The position numbers were made by a program, and so were the translations under genes. Positions 55,662 through 64,000 of a stretch of DNA of 64,000 nt are shown piece after piece (position 1 is the stretch's first letter; each line of letters begins with the position of its first letter). The notes under the pieces are model-generated. The model did no database searches, had not been told where the DNA came from, and saw only the letters and a program-made list of their open reading frames with translations. Origin of the DNA: Cysteiniphilum marinum (lineage in GTDB: Bacteria; Pseudomonadota; Gammaproteobacteria; Francisellales; Francisellaceae); the NCBI RefSeq assembly GCF_014857925.1, contig NZ_JACYVZ010000006.1, positions 62,001-126,000 of the forward strand, in the 5' to 3' direction.

Positions 55662-56612
55662 TTAAGCAAGCATAAAAAACACATTACTCAATGCAATCAT
55701 TAATACTGTTAATATGGCAAAGCCGACATTGACAATATGCGCCCATTTGATGTGTTTCTCACAAAGATAATAATTGAGTACAACAGTAATGAGCGTGATA
55801 ACCATAAATATCAGAACAGTGAGTTGAATCTTATCAATCAGATTAATGGTATTGGCGGGAGGCAGTATTGAGTCAGTGGAAATCTTGCTACCAACTACGG
55901 CAAAAATCGCAGCAGAGTTTAGTGCTAGACGACTTTTGATATCTTTAATTGGGATAAAGAACATGCCAAGAATTAATATGCAGGCAAGATATAACATGCC
56001 AAAGATATGGATAAACATGCGAATGTTAGTGTGTGTCATCTCAACTGAGTAAATTGCTCTGGCATAAGCGGTGTTACCTGAATTATTTGGATTGCCAAAA
56101 TTCGTATCATAGTGATGAATATAAGTTTGCCAGTTATCAGTGCTTAACGTCCAGCCGCTTAAAGGCATCTCATGATCGACATCAGAGTTAACTTCATCAG
56201 TTTTAAATATGACAGTATGGGCATTAAAATCAGCATCTTCAATAATGATTGATAACGGTTTCGTGCTAAAGGGGAAATTTTCAAAACTCCAACCTTGGGA
56301 TAAAGTGGCACGGATTTTATATTGTTTAAGTGTTTTATTATCCACAAGTTGTTGAGTGTTTTTATAGAGAACGGAGAATTTTTCAGCATTAATAATGTCA
56401 AACTCATTGTTGTCAATGATTAGCTGATCAGGATAAATAAACCACAACCAAAAAATCGCAGAAACGGTTTTTTTCTGTAGATTGATATCATAGATATGCG
56501 TGATGTAAGCGCCAACTGTAACCTCTGCCGGTGATTTTGGTGCTTTGTTGTTAGCAAAACTAGTTTGTAGATAAAACAAAAAACTAAAAAGAACTATCAA
56601 GAACCTTGTCAT
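55662..56612 (-). CDS. Prokaryotic pentameric ligand-gated ion channel homologue
   Basis: 316 residues with a signal peptide (ending at about SFA). The extracellular beta domain shows VTVGAYITHIYDINLQKK then FWLWFIYPD and the channel motif GWSFENFPFSTKPLSIIIED, similar to the FPFD region of Cys-loop and GLIC-type receptors (no Cys pair). Four membrane segments occur at about 198-220, 228-250, 262-286 and 291-315; M2 reads SRLALNSAAIFAVVGSKIST. Ligand unknown. Lies alone on the minus strand upstream of ugd. Confidence 0.8.
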   Translation of the reverse strand: MTRFLIVLFSFLFYLQTSFANNKAPKSPAEVTVGAYITHIYDINLQKKTVSAIFWLWFIYPDQLIIDNNEFDIINAEKFSVLYKNTQQLVDNKTLKQYKIRATLSQGWSFENFPFSTKPLSIIIEDADFNAHTVIFKTDEVNSDVDHEMPLSGWTLSTDNWQTYIHHYDTNFGNPNNSGNTAYARAIYSVEMTHTNIRMFIHIFGMLYLACILILGMFFIPIKDIKSRLALNSAAIFAVVGSKISTDSILPPANTINLIDKIQLTVLIFMVITLITVVLNYYLCEKHIKWAHIVNVGFAILTVLMIALSNVFFMLA

Positions 56613-56895
56613 ATTTGATCCATCAAATTTCGATACATGACAAAAGTATAGTTGAAATATTTGGAAACATAAGAAACATGATATTTGCAGGTGTATTAAT
56701 TATGCGCGTAACCCTCTGGCGATTCTAAGAGTAGATTAGCCTCTTTTGGTAGTTGGTAATCTCTATTTTGTATGAAAATCGAGATTATCGATAGCGATTT
56801 TTGATATTTTGTTATGCCAAAAATAATATTCGCTGAATTTGGGCGTTATTTCTGATATGATCGATGGCGATTTGAGTAGCTAAAAGTGAGATTTT

Positions 56896-58215
56896 ATGAA
56901 GATTGCAATTTTTGGTACGGGCTATGTCGGACTCGTGACAGGAACTTGTTTTGCAGCAATGGGTAATCATGTTTGCTGTGTTGATATTGATCAAACCAAA
57001 GTCGATAACCTAAAAAAAGGTATTTCACCGATTTATGAACCGGGCTTGGATGAGCTGATTAAACGTAATGTGACCAAAGGACGTTTGCGCTTTACTACCG
57101 AAGCAAAGACAGCAATTGATGAAGCGCAAGTCATCTTTATTGCGGTAGGTACTCCTCCTGATGAGGATGGATCCGCTGATTTACAATATGTCTTGCAAGT
57201 GGCGAAAACCGTTGCCAGTGACATGAATGAGTATAAGGTCATTGTTAATAAATCAACGGTGCCAGTCGGTACTGAGTATAAAGTAACCGAAGCAATCTCT
57301 AATGTGTTAAATGCCCGTGGTGTAAAACTTGATTTTGATGTGGTATCTAACCCTGAGTTTCTTAAAGAGGGTGATGCGATTAGTGACTGTATGCATCCAG
57401 ATCGTATCGTGGTCGGAGCGAACTCCGAGCGTGCGGCAGATGTTATGCGCGAGCTTTATGCACCATTTGATCCCAATCAAAATCGCTTGATGATCATGGA
57501 TGTACGCTCTGCTGAGATGACTAAGTATGTTGCCAATGCAATGCTTGCAACGAAAATCAGCTTTATGAATGAGATGAGTCAGATTGCTGAGCGCGTCGGT
57601 GCAGATATCGAGAAAGTGCGTATTGGTATTGGTGCTGATCGACGTATTGGGTATCATTTTATTTACGCAGGCTGTGGTTATGGTGGCTCATGTTTTCCTA
57701 AGGATGTACGCGCGCTTGGGCAAACTTCACGTGAATATGGTTATAGCGCACGCATTTTAAATGCGGTGCATGATGTTAATGATGCGCAAAAAGAAGTCCT
57801 ATTTGCTAAATTTAATGATTATTTCAACGGTGAAATTGAAGGCAAAACAGTGGCTGTATGGGGACTTGCATTTAAACCAAATACTGATGATATTCGTGAA
57901 GCTTCAGCGCGCGTGTTGATTGAAACACTGTGGCGACATGGCGTTAAAGTCAAAGCATATGACCCTGAAGCGATGGAGAACTTTGCACAAGCTTATGGTC
58001 AACGTGATGATTACGAGCTTGTTGATGAAGCATATAGCGCTTTACATAATGCTGATGCTTTATTTGTGGTGACAGAGTGGCAGAGCTTTAGAAGTCCGGA
58101 TTTTAGTAAGATCAAAGCACGACTAAATACCCCTATTATTTTTGATGGGCGTAATTTGTATGATAAGTCACGGATGAAAGACTTAGGCTTTGAGTATATT
58201 TCTATTGGACGATGA
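56896..58215 (+). CDS. ugd: UDP-glucose 6-dehydrogenase
   Basis: NAD-dependent oxidation of UDP-glucose to UDP-glucuronate, 439 residues. FGTGYVGLVTGTCFAAMG, EPGLDELIKRN and the catalytic Cys in GYGGSCFPKDVRAL identify it. AGTGAGATTTT precedes the ATG. Likely feeds surface polysaccharide or lipid A modification. Confidence 0.96.
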   Translation: MKIAIFGTGYVGLVTGTCFAAMGNHVCCVDIDQTKVDNLKKGISPIYEPGLDELIKRNVTKGRLRFTTEAKTAIDEAQVIFIAVGTPPDEDGSADLQYVLQVAKTVASDMNEYKVIVNKSTVPVGTEYKVTEAISNVLNARGVKLDFDVVSNPEFLKEGDAISDCMHPDRIVVGANSERAADVMRELYAPFDPNQNRLMIMDVRSAEMTKYVANAMLATKISFMNEMSQIAERVGADIEKVRIGIGADRRIGYHFIYAGCGYGGSCFPKDVRALGQTSREYGYSARILNAVHDVNDAQKEVLFAKFNDYFNGEIEGKTVAVWGLAFKPNTDDIREASARVLIETLWRHGVKVKAYDPEAMENFAQAYGQRDDYELVDEAYSALHNADALFVVTEWQSFRSPDFSKIKARLNTPIIFDGRNLYDKSRMKDLGFEYISIGR

Positions 58216-58220
58216 TAAAG

Positions 58221-58258
58221 ACTTCTTTGATATCGAACACAGAAAAATAATTTACGAG
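58221..58258. repeat. Family A right-end fragment
   Basis: ACTTCTTTGATATCGAACAC and AATAATTTACGAG match the right terminus of family A (39420 copy). It is cut by the family B MITE that begins at 58259, and the TTACGAG duplication is part of this sequence. Confidence 0.55.
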
Positions 58259-58390
58259 CTGAAGTTACGCACTTTAGAAAAACTATGATTTTATAAACAC
58301 CCCGTCAGCCTATGGCTGCCACCTCTCTTTGCAAGATAGGTGCTTAAGTTTACGAGGTGGGATGTTGAAATAGGAAAAGTGCATAATAAT
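58259..58390. mobile_element. MITE family B copy nested in a family A end
   Basis: Left end CTGAAGTTACGCACTTTAG matches the 61620 copy (CTGGAGTTACACACTTTAG). It is flanked by perfect 7-bp repeats TTACGAG (58252-58258, 58391-58397). The right end is degraded, and the length of about 132 bp is shorter than the other two. Confidence 0.75.
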
Positions 58391-58403
58391 TTACGAGTAA
58401 CAC

Positions 58404-58475
58404 ATAAGTTTAAATAATGTCCTTTTTATGGATAAAATAAGAAACTGATCTATAGTTAACTTTGTAATGTTAAGT
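58404..58475 (+). promoter_or_regulatory. Upstream block of the subtilase gene, shared with 61323-61400
   Basis: ATAAGTTTAAATAATG, CCTTTTTATGGATAAAATAA and CTATAGTTAAC recur with changes at 61323-61400. The conserved distance and the TATAGT core suggest promoter function rather than coding, as stops occur in all frames. Confidence 0.4.
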
Positions 58476-58494
58476 TATCTTGGTGGGGTCAGTT

Positions 58495-60060
58495 ATGAAC
58501 AGTTATAGAATGAACTCGTTGGCATGCATTGCCACTTTTTGTTTACCATTATCTTCTTTTGCGATTGAATTGCAGATTCGTTATTGCGACACAACACGTA
58601 AGAGTGAAGTCATCACTGTTGAATATACAGATAATGAAGGCATTTCAGATCAGCGATTTATTGATCACTTTGGTGCACCATTAGCGCACTTTAAAGCAGC
58701 GAATAACTATCTCAATATGCATGATGATGTTTGCTCAGCATTACCCAAAAATACTAAGTCCTATGTGATGAGTGATGCACAAACTATTCATATTGACCGC
58801 TTGCCATTTCAGGTTGAGTCTGTCATTCCTGAAGTCTTGACTGATATACAAAAGAAGTTTTTGCAAGCTGAGAATGTTCGACAATGGTCGCAGCAGTGGA
58901 ATATGCATAATCATATTGGTGTGGGAGTGGCTGCAGAAGGTGCATGGGCACAATTAAGGTTTACAGGACTTAATAAAACTTATGTTGCAGTGATTGACTC
59001 AGGTGTTACCAAATTTATGCCTGAAGATTTACAAGGACGTTTGGAAATGTCACAGCCTTATTATTTTTATGTTAATGATCAAGATAAAGTGGATGTGATT
59101 ACTTCAGTGATTGATACTGACTTAATGCAAGGCCCTCATGGCACAGCAGTGGCAGGTGTTATTGCTGCGCAAGGCCCAAACGTGACAGGCGTTGCCGGTG
59201 ATGTGGATGAGATTATGGTTTTGCCAGTTAAAGTCTTTGGACATGCAGGAGGTGCAAAAACAGAAGCCATTACTATGGCAATGGAGTGGGCAGCAGGCAT
59301 TTATAGTGAGGATATGGCAAGTATAGCTCAGCTTCAACCCAATCAAACGCCGGCAAAAGTGATTAATCTGAGTCTGGGGATCTCAAGAGTGGGTAAAGAT
59401 GGCTTGGCTGTCGCAACTGAAAGTGATTGGAAAAATGATATTCTCCCTGTTTATTGTCAAGCCTTTCAACAATCAATCAATAAGGTCAATGACTTGGGTG
59501 TGACGGTTGTGATTTCTGCAGGGAACTCTGGGCAACCTGTATGGAATAGTGCTCCAGCGGGCTGCCCTAATATCAATGCAATTGTGGTGGAAGCGACGAA
59601 TAACAATGGCATAAAAGCAGACTATTCTAATTATGCAGTGAGTGATTGGCCATTACAGAGTTTGGTACTAGCGGCCCCTGGTGGCGAAGATGCAGAGCTT
59701 GACTTAAGTAAAGGTGTTATCTCACCAGGGTATTGCATTATTCTTGGTCAGACTGAATCTTGCTTGTATTACTATTTGGAAGGAACGTCTTTTTCAGCCC
59801 CCCATGTCGCCGGTATTGCAGCGATGATCTATGCATTAAAGCCTGATGCAGATGTGAGCTATGTCAAAACAAAATTATCACAATCTACTTGGGGGAATAA
59901 TGTGATTAATGCTCAAGAGGCAGTGCGCCAAACAGTTGTTGCAGAACAAAGCAATGACGCGCAATCTGATGGTGCAGGTGGTGCCAATAGCACGGGTGTC
60001 GCAGTAGCTGCGGGAGCTGGTGCATTAGCCTCAGCATTAGCGCTTATTTTGTTTATGTGA
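58495..60060 (+). CDS. Exported S8 subtilase with C-terminal membrane helix
   Basis: 521 residues from the ATG at 58495 (GTGGGG upstream). Signal peptide ends after SSFA, a propeptide-like region follows, and the peptidase S8 domain has Asp168 (YVAVIDSGVT), His215 (GPHGTAVAGV) and Ser432 (GTSFSAPHVAG). The C-terminus is Gly/Ala-rich, then a hydrophobic tail with ALASALALILFM, resembling an anchor. Secreted or membrane-tethered serine protease. It precedes the DUF4143 ATPase and the LEPR surface protein, which could be a substrate. That link is inference. Confidence 0.9.
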   Translation: MNSYRMNSLACIATFCLPLSSFAIELQIRYCDTTRKSEVITVEYTDNEGISDQRFIDHFGAPLAHFKAANNYLNMHDDVCSALPKNTKSYVMSDAQTIHIDRLPFQVESVIPEVLTDIQKKFLQAENVRQWSQQWNMHNHIGVGVAAEGAWAQLRFTGLNKTYVAVIDSGVTKFMPEDLQGRLEMSQPYYFYVNDQDKVDVITSVIDTDLMQGPHGTAVAGVIAAQGPNVTGVAGDVDEIMVLPVKVFGHAGGAKTEAITMAMEWAAGIYSEDMASIAQLQPNQTPAKVINLSLGISRVGKDGLAVATESDWKNDILPVYCQAFQQSINKVNDLGVTVVISAGNSGQPVWNSAPAGCPNINAIVVEATNNNGIKADYSNYAVSDWPLQSLVLAAPGGEDAELDLSKGVISPGYCIILGQTESCLYYYLEGTSFSAPHVAGIAAMIYALKPDADVSYVKTKLSQSTWGNNVINAQEAVRQTVVAEQSNDAQSDGAGGANSTGVAVAAGAGALASALALILFM

Positions 60061-60125
60061 GTGTTGATAATTCACAACAGTGCTGTAAGATATGATGATA
60101 ATTAACAATTCTATTGCTGATTATC

Positions 60126-61280
60126 ATGAATTTAACACGAATATTAGATTTAACTGCCCTTTTAACAAAGAAGTCATTTTTTCTATTTGGTCCGCGCGCA
60201 ACGGGCAAATCAACACTTATTCGACAGCAACTTGCTGATAAATATTTGGTGATTAACCTATTAAGAAATGAATATTACATGGAACTTAGCCAATCACCAC
60301 AATCGTTAGAGGCTATGATCAATAGTGCAAAAGACCAAACAATTGTTATTATTGATGAAATTCAGCGTGTGCCAATGCTATTAAACGAGATACATCGACT
60401 CATTGAAGAGCGCCATATTCACTTTCTCTTAACAGGATCAAGTGCCCGTAGTCTTAAAAGAAAGCATACTAATTTACTAGCAGGGCGTGCGCGTAAGGCG
60501 GAGCTGTTTCCATTAGTGAGCGCTGAAATTCCTGACTTTGATTTCAATCATTATTTGCACGTGGGAGGCTTGCCAATGGTTTATTTAAGCGATGAGCCTT
60601 ATGAAGAACTATCAGCATATGTAAATACTTATATGAAAGATGAGATTCAAGCGGAGGCTTTGGTTAGAAATATTCCAGGGTTTAGCAACTTTCTAAAAAT
60701 GTGTGCTCTAACAAATGGCAAAATGTTGAATTTTAGTAGTATTGCGAGTGATTGTGCATTGCCTGTTTCCACGGTCAGGGAGTATTACTATATCTTGGAG
60801 GATACTTTTTTGGGATTTATATTGCCAGCATTTACCGCGACACAAAAGCGCAAAGCAATTAGTACGGCAAAGTTTTATTTCTTTGATTTGGGTGTTGCAC
60901 ATTATCTTGCGGGTATCAGACAAATTCCGACACACACGGAAGTGTACGGGAATGCGTTGGAGCACTTTATTGGACTTGAAATTCGTGCTTACCTTTCATA
61001 TCAACGCATTGATAAACCCTTAAGCTATTGGCGCTCAACGAGCCAAATGGAAGTCGATTTTGTTATTGGTGATGAAGTAGCGATCGAAGTGAAAGCAACT
61101 GGGCGTATTCATGATAAACATTTCAAGGGCTTGTTGGCATTTAAAGAAGAAGGTATTGCCAATCGTTATATCCTTATTAGCCTTGATTCGATCCATAAAG
61201 TTTATGGCAATGGCATTGAAGCATTGCCCGTTGAGATGTTTCTAAATCAATTGTGGCAAGGTGATATTATTTGCAGCTAA
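60126..61280 (+). CDS. AAA_14 ATPase with DUF4143
   Basis: 384 residues from the ATG at 60126 (MNLTRILDLTALLTKK); the frame also opens at 60114. Walker A is FGPRATGKSTLIRQQ, Walker B IVIIDEIQRVP, and the DUF4143 tail ends in the PD-(D/E)XK-like MEVDFVIGDEVAIEVKAT. This family is widespread and variable; its role is unknown. It follows the subtilase with 65 bp. Confidence 0.88.
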   Translation: MNLTRILDLTALLTKKSFFLFGPRATGKSTLIRQQLADKYLVINLLRNEYYMELSQSPQSLEAMINSAKDQTIVIIDEIQRVPMLLNEIHRLIEERHIHFLLTGSSARSLKRKHTNLLAGRARKAELFPLVSAEIPDFDFNHYLHVGGLPMVYLSDEPYEELSAYVNTYMKDEIQAEALVRNIPGFSNFLKMCALTNGKMLNFSSIASDCALPVSTVREYYYILEDTFLGFILPAFTATQKRKAISTAKFYFFDLGVAHYLAGIRQIPTHTEVYGNALEHFIGLEIRAYLSYQRIDKPLSYWRSTSQMEVDFVIGDEVAIEVKATGRIHDKHFKGLLAFKEEGIANRYILISLDSIHKVYGNGIEALPVEMFLNQLWQGDIICS

Positions 61281-61322
61281 GATTAAGTATTCATCGACGT
61301 CATAACAAAAGCTTCATATGTT

Positions 61323-61400
61323 ATAAGTTTAAACAATCGCCTTTTTATGGATGAAATTAATATATTTAACTATAGTCAATGAAGTGATGTTAGATTGTTT
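61323..61400 (+). promoter_or_regulatory. Second copy of the block found upstream of the subtilase
   Basis: ATAAGTTTAAACAATCGCC, TTTTTATGGATGAAATTAAT and ACTATAGTCAATG match 58404-58475. It lies about 450 bp upstream of the LEPR/DUF4347 protein. The whole 61281-61849 gap holds only this block, a MITE and short fragments of family A. Confidence 0.4.
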
Positions 61401-61619
61401 TGATAAGACGAATCATTGGTTTTAGATGGTAAATAACGCACATGTCATGATTGAAGTCTCACAGTAGCTATTAACAATAACGCTATTATTTCTTCGACAT
61501 TGCCCAAAGATAAATAGCCATCGGCTATAACGCTTATAATGTATAAAGTCTACACTTATGATTATTGATGTTTTATCTATTGTTTTGACTGACTTAAGGT
61601 TAGCAAAAATAGTGATTAA

Positions 61620-61797
61620 CTGGAGTTACACACTTTAGAAAAACTATGACTTTATAAACACCCCGTCAGCCTCCGGCTGCCACCCCTCTTGGAAGGAGGG
61701 GAATTGGGCAACGTTGATTTTATATTTCCCTCTGTGCAAGAGGGGTGCTTAAGCTTGCGAGGCGAGGTGTTGAGATAGCAAAAGTTCAGAACTCCAG
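61620..61797. mobile_element. MITE family B, complete copy
   Basis: 178 bp with TIR CTGGAGTT on the left and AACTCCAG on the right. The flanks TGATTAA (61613-61619) and TAATTAA (61798-61804) form a 7-bp duplication with one mismatch. Internal hairpin CCCCTCTTGGAAGGAGGGG. Confidence 0.85.
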
Positions 61798-61849
61798 TAA
61801 TTAAAGAATAAAAAATAAAAAAATAAAAGTGAATAATGAGGTGAGTGCC

Positions 61850-64000
61850 ATGATTAAGAAACTATATCAAGCTATACGGCAGCAATTGGCTGAAGGCAAA
61901 TCAAGCCACAGCAGCTTTCTCACAAATGTTAAAAATATAAAGAGCAAGGACGTGAAAGAAAATAAAAGCAATAAAAATAATAATAAAAACAACAACAAAG
62001 CACAACAACGATTACGTTTACCCGATCAGTATCCATCTCTTTTACAGGAACTAGAACCAAGATTTATGTTTGATGGTGCGGCGATTGAAACCGTTGATTT
62101 AGCTGACGGGGTTTCTCAAGATGAGCAAAACTATGTTTTAAGTGCGATTAATGATAATGAATACGCACATGCGACAGAGAGTTTATTAGAGGCAATTGAA
62201 GCCGATAGTGAAGGATTTCAAACAGATTACAGCCAATTCAAAGAAGTGGTTATTGTCGATATTGCCGTTAAAGATCCGCATGTGCTGATTGAGCAGATCT
62301 CGCGTGATGCGGCAGTAGAGGTTATCTTAGCGCACCATGATGGCGTTGATAAGATCGCAGAGATTCTCGCCAAATACCAAAATCTTGATGCAGTGCATAT
62401 TATCTCACATGGTGATCAGGCACAATTACAATTGGGGCAAACGCATCTTACAGCAAGTAACTTAACAGATTATCAAACACAATTAGCACAATGGGGGCAA
62501 AGCTTAACTCAAACCGGGGATATTTTATTTTATGGTTGTAATGTTGCCGAAGGTAAAGAGGGTCAAGCCTTTGTCGATACGCTTCGAGAAATGACCGATG
62601 CTGATATTGCGGCATCTGATGATACTACAGGAAGTGAACTTGTAGGGGGTGATAGCATTCTTGAGCAAGCGCAAGATATTGAACACAGCTCAGTTGTCTC
62701 TTTCGAGGCATATCAGCATACATTGTCAGTTGAGTGGCTTGGAAGCAATGCACCAAATGATGCGGTGCTTATTGGTAGTGGGAGTTCCGCTAAATATGGT
62801 CAAGCAACTGCTTTGAGTGGAGATGGCACTTTAGCCGTTGTCGGACAGCCAGATTTTAGTAGCAGTAGAGGAGGGTTTCGTGTTATTGGATATAATGAGT
62901 TAAATGACGAGTGGGAAACTAAAGCATCGATCACTGGTGGTTCCTCAGGTTATAAAATGGGACATGCAGTAGCAATAAGCGATAGCGGGGATCGAATTAT
63001 AGTCAGTGAACCGAAGAGCTCTACTGACACGGGTGGGCGTGTTAAAGTCTATTCATTTGATGGAAGCAATTTAACGCAACTAGGCAATACAATTACTATC
63101 TCAGATGACAAGTTTGTTGGTCATTCTGTGGCAATAAGTGATGATGGTCAACGCATTGCAGTGACTTCAATAGACGTAATAACACCATCATTATCGAAAA
63201 ATCTGGTAAGAATATTTAAGTACGATTTAGCCTTGGAAACATGGGTTCAAATAGGCAGTGACATTACTTCTTCAAGTAATTTTTCTCATGCACAAACATT
63301 TGTAAGTTTGGATGAAATGGGTGAGCATGTCGCCATTAAAATGGCAAATTTATCTGAAAGTATCGTAAAGGTATATCAATATCAAGAAGTGAGTGATCAG
63401 TGGCAGATAGTTGGAGCAGATCTTGATAGTGTCACAGAGGCTTTGGCTACTGGCGAAGCTATCTCTATCAGTGATGATGGCAAGACGGTGGCAGTAGGCT
63501 ATGAATACTATGATAGTAATGTAGGATTAGTCAGAGTGTATCACTATGATGATAACCTGAGTGCTTGGACGCGGTTAGGTGGTGATCTTAGCAATGGTTT
63601 AGCCGGTAGTTACTTTGGAAACTCAGTGTCAATCAGTGATGATGGAATGAAGCTTGTCGTTGGTGAGAAGTATGCAGATAATGGCTTGAGTCCGGCTCGT
63701 GATGGTCGCTTTACGGTCTATGCGTATAATACTTCAAGCACTAGTTGGGAAACATTAGGTCAGTTTTTTGGAAATCCAGGTGAAGAGCTTGGCAAAAGTG
63801 TGTCAATCAGTGGTGACGGTAGAGCAGTGGCAGTTGGTGCGTCAGGATATGATGCACCCTCTAACAGTAACATAGGGCGCGTTGCTTTTTATCGTGTTAA
63901 CTCAGCGCCTGAAGTATCGGTCGCGACAACACAAATCTATACCGTTGCAACACTGGCTATGTTCATGGATGATAGCTTAACGCTGATAGATCAAGATCCT
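61850..64000 (+). CDS. Large LEPR/DUF4347 secreted or surface protein, 3' part beyond window
   Basis: Open from the ATG at 61850 (GAGGTGAG upstream) to the window end, 717 codons so far. Poly-Asn/Lys linker, then LEPR motif at residues 68-71 (LEPRFMFDGAA), a hallmark of giant type-I-secreted or retained surface proteins. DUF4347 follows (about 75-300): HIISHGD with His187 and FYGCNVAEG with Cys230. From about 300 come repeated beta-propeller-like units with VAISDSGDRIIVSE, VAISDDGQRIAVTS and VSISDDGMKLVVGE. The protein is absent from ordinary frame lists because it has no stop. C-terminal domains are unknown. Confidence 0.88.
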   Translation, partial: MIKKLYQAIRQQLAEGKSSHSSFLTNVKNIKSKDVKENKSNKNNNKNNNKAQQRLRLPDQYPSLLQELEPRFMFDGAAIETVDLADGVSQDEQNYVLSAINDNEYAHATESLLEAIEADSEGFQTDYSQFKEVVIVDIAVKDPHVLIEQISRDAAVEVILAHHDGVDKIAEILAKYQNLDAVHIISHGDQAQLQLGQTHLTASNLTDYQTQLAQWGQSLTQTGDILFYGCNVAEGKEGQAFVDTLREMTDADIAASDDTTGSELVGGDSILEQAQDIEHSSVVSFEAYQHTLSVEWLGSNAPNDAVLIGSGSSAKYGQATALSGDGTLAVVGQPDFSSSRGGFRVIGYNELNDEWETKASITGGSSGYKMGHAVAISDSGDRIIVSEPKSSTDTGGRVKVYSFDGSNLTQLGNTITISDDKFVGHSVAISDDGQRIAVTSIDVITPSLSKNLVRIFKYDLALETWVQIGSDITSSSNFSHAQTFVSLDEMGEHVAIKMANLSESIVKVYQYQEVSDQWQIVGADLDSVTEALATGEAISISDDGKTVAVGYEYYDSNVGLVRVYHYDDNLSAWTRLGGDLSNGLAGSYFGNSVSISDDGMKLVVGEKYADNGLSPARDGRFTVYAYNTSSTSWETLGQFFGNPGEELGKSVSISGDGRAVAVGASGYDAPSNSNIGRVAFYRVNSAPEVSVATTQIYTVATLAMFMDDSLTLIDQDP

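Overview
The window is a low-GC, gene-dense gammaproteobacterial chromosome segment. Several traits point to the Francisella/Fangia/Cysteiniphilum side of the class. These are the gene order panG-panB-panC-panD with a PanG-type ketopantoate reductase, an sspA/sspB pair behind rplM-rpsI, AT-rich codon use and several aquatic or host-surface genes such as a chitin-active LPMO. The genus is my inference from gene content; no rRNA gene is present to settle it.

Layout. 1-11.5 kb: ubiE (cut by the window edge), a DUF1703-type ATPase, two small beta-barrel proteins, rimO, a nitrilase fold that has lost its catalytic triad, an unknown gene behind an unusual promoter and leader, a TyrP-type permease, and a ubiG/HAD phosphatase/squalene-synthase-like operon. 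11.9-20.8 kb: a GGDEF-EAL protein, gatCAB, a DUF4230 protein (with a tiny coupled ORF before it), an SDR, a polytopic membrane protein and ridA. 20.9-26.9 kb: a secreted carbohydrate-related block (large secreted protein, AmpG-like permease, AA10 LPMO). 26.9-33.1 kb: glnB, ubiK-comM-lpxL-like-hemE and malic enzyme. 33.4-41.5 kb: tRNA Gly-Cys-Leu, hslVU, a sugar block (cupin isomerase, ROK kinase, sugar/H+ symporter), fluC and phoBR-like genes. 41.5-48.5 kb: the pantothenate operon, hit by three different mobile elements. 48.6-53.1 kb: sspBA, rpsI-rplM, tRNA-Ser, ltrA, rpmBG. 53.3-64 kb: omega-amidase and aminotransferase, a pentameric ligand-gated channel homologue, ugd, a subtilase, a DUF4143 ATPase, and the start of a very large LEPR/DUF4347 surface or secreted protein that runs off the window.

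Main discoveries. (1) panD is split by an IS1634-type element with a 4-bp target duplication, panB by an IS607-type (TnpA/TnpB) element at a GG dinucleotide, and the panB-panC junction by a MITE with a 7-bp duplication. Removing each element restores exact, full-length reading frames, so the damage looks recent and predicts pantothenate auxotrophy. (2) A palindromic repeat family (159 bp in the two complete copies) keeps its ends and loop conserved while its central 16-17 bp stem is a different but perfectly paired sequence in each of three copies. (3) Two further MITE families show clear 7-bp and 8-bp target duplications, including a nested insertion. (4) There are several odd proteins: a triad-less nitrilase, a VirB9-like/beta-barrel fusion, a prokaryotic Cys-loop-type channel, and a DUF4347 protein with a caspase-like His/Cys pair next to a subtilase.
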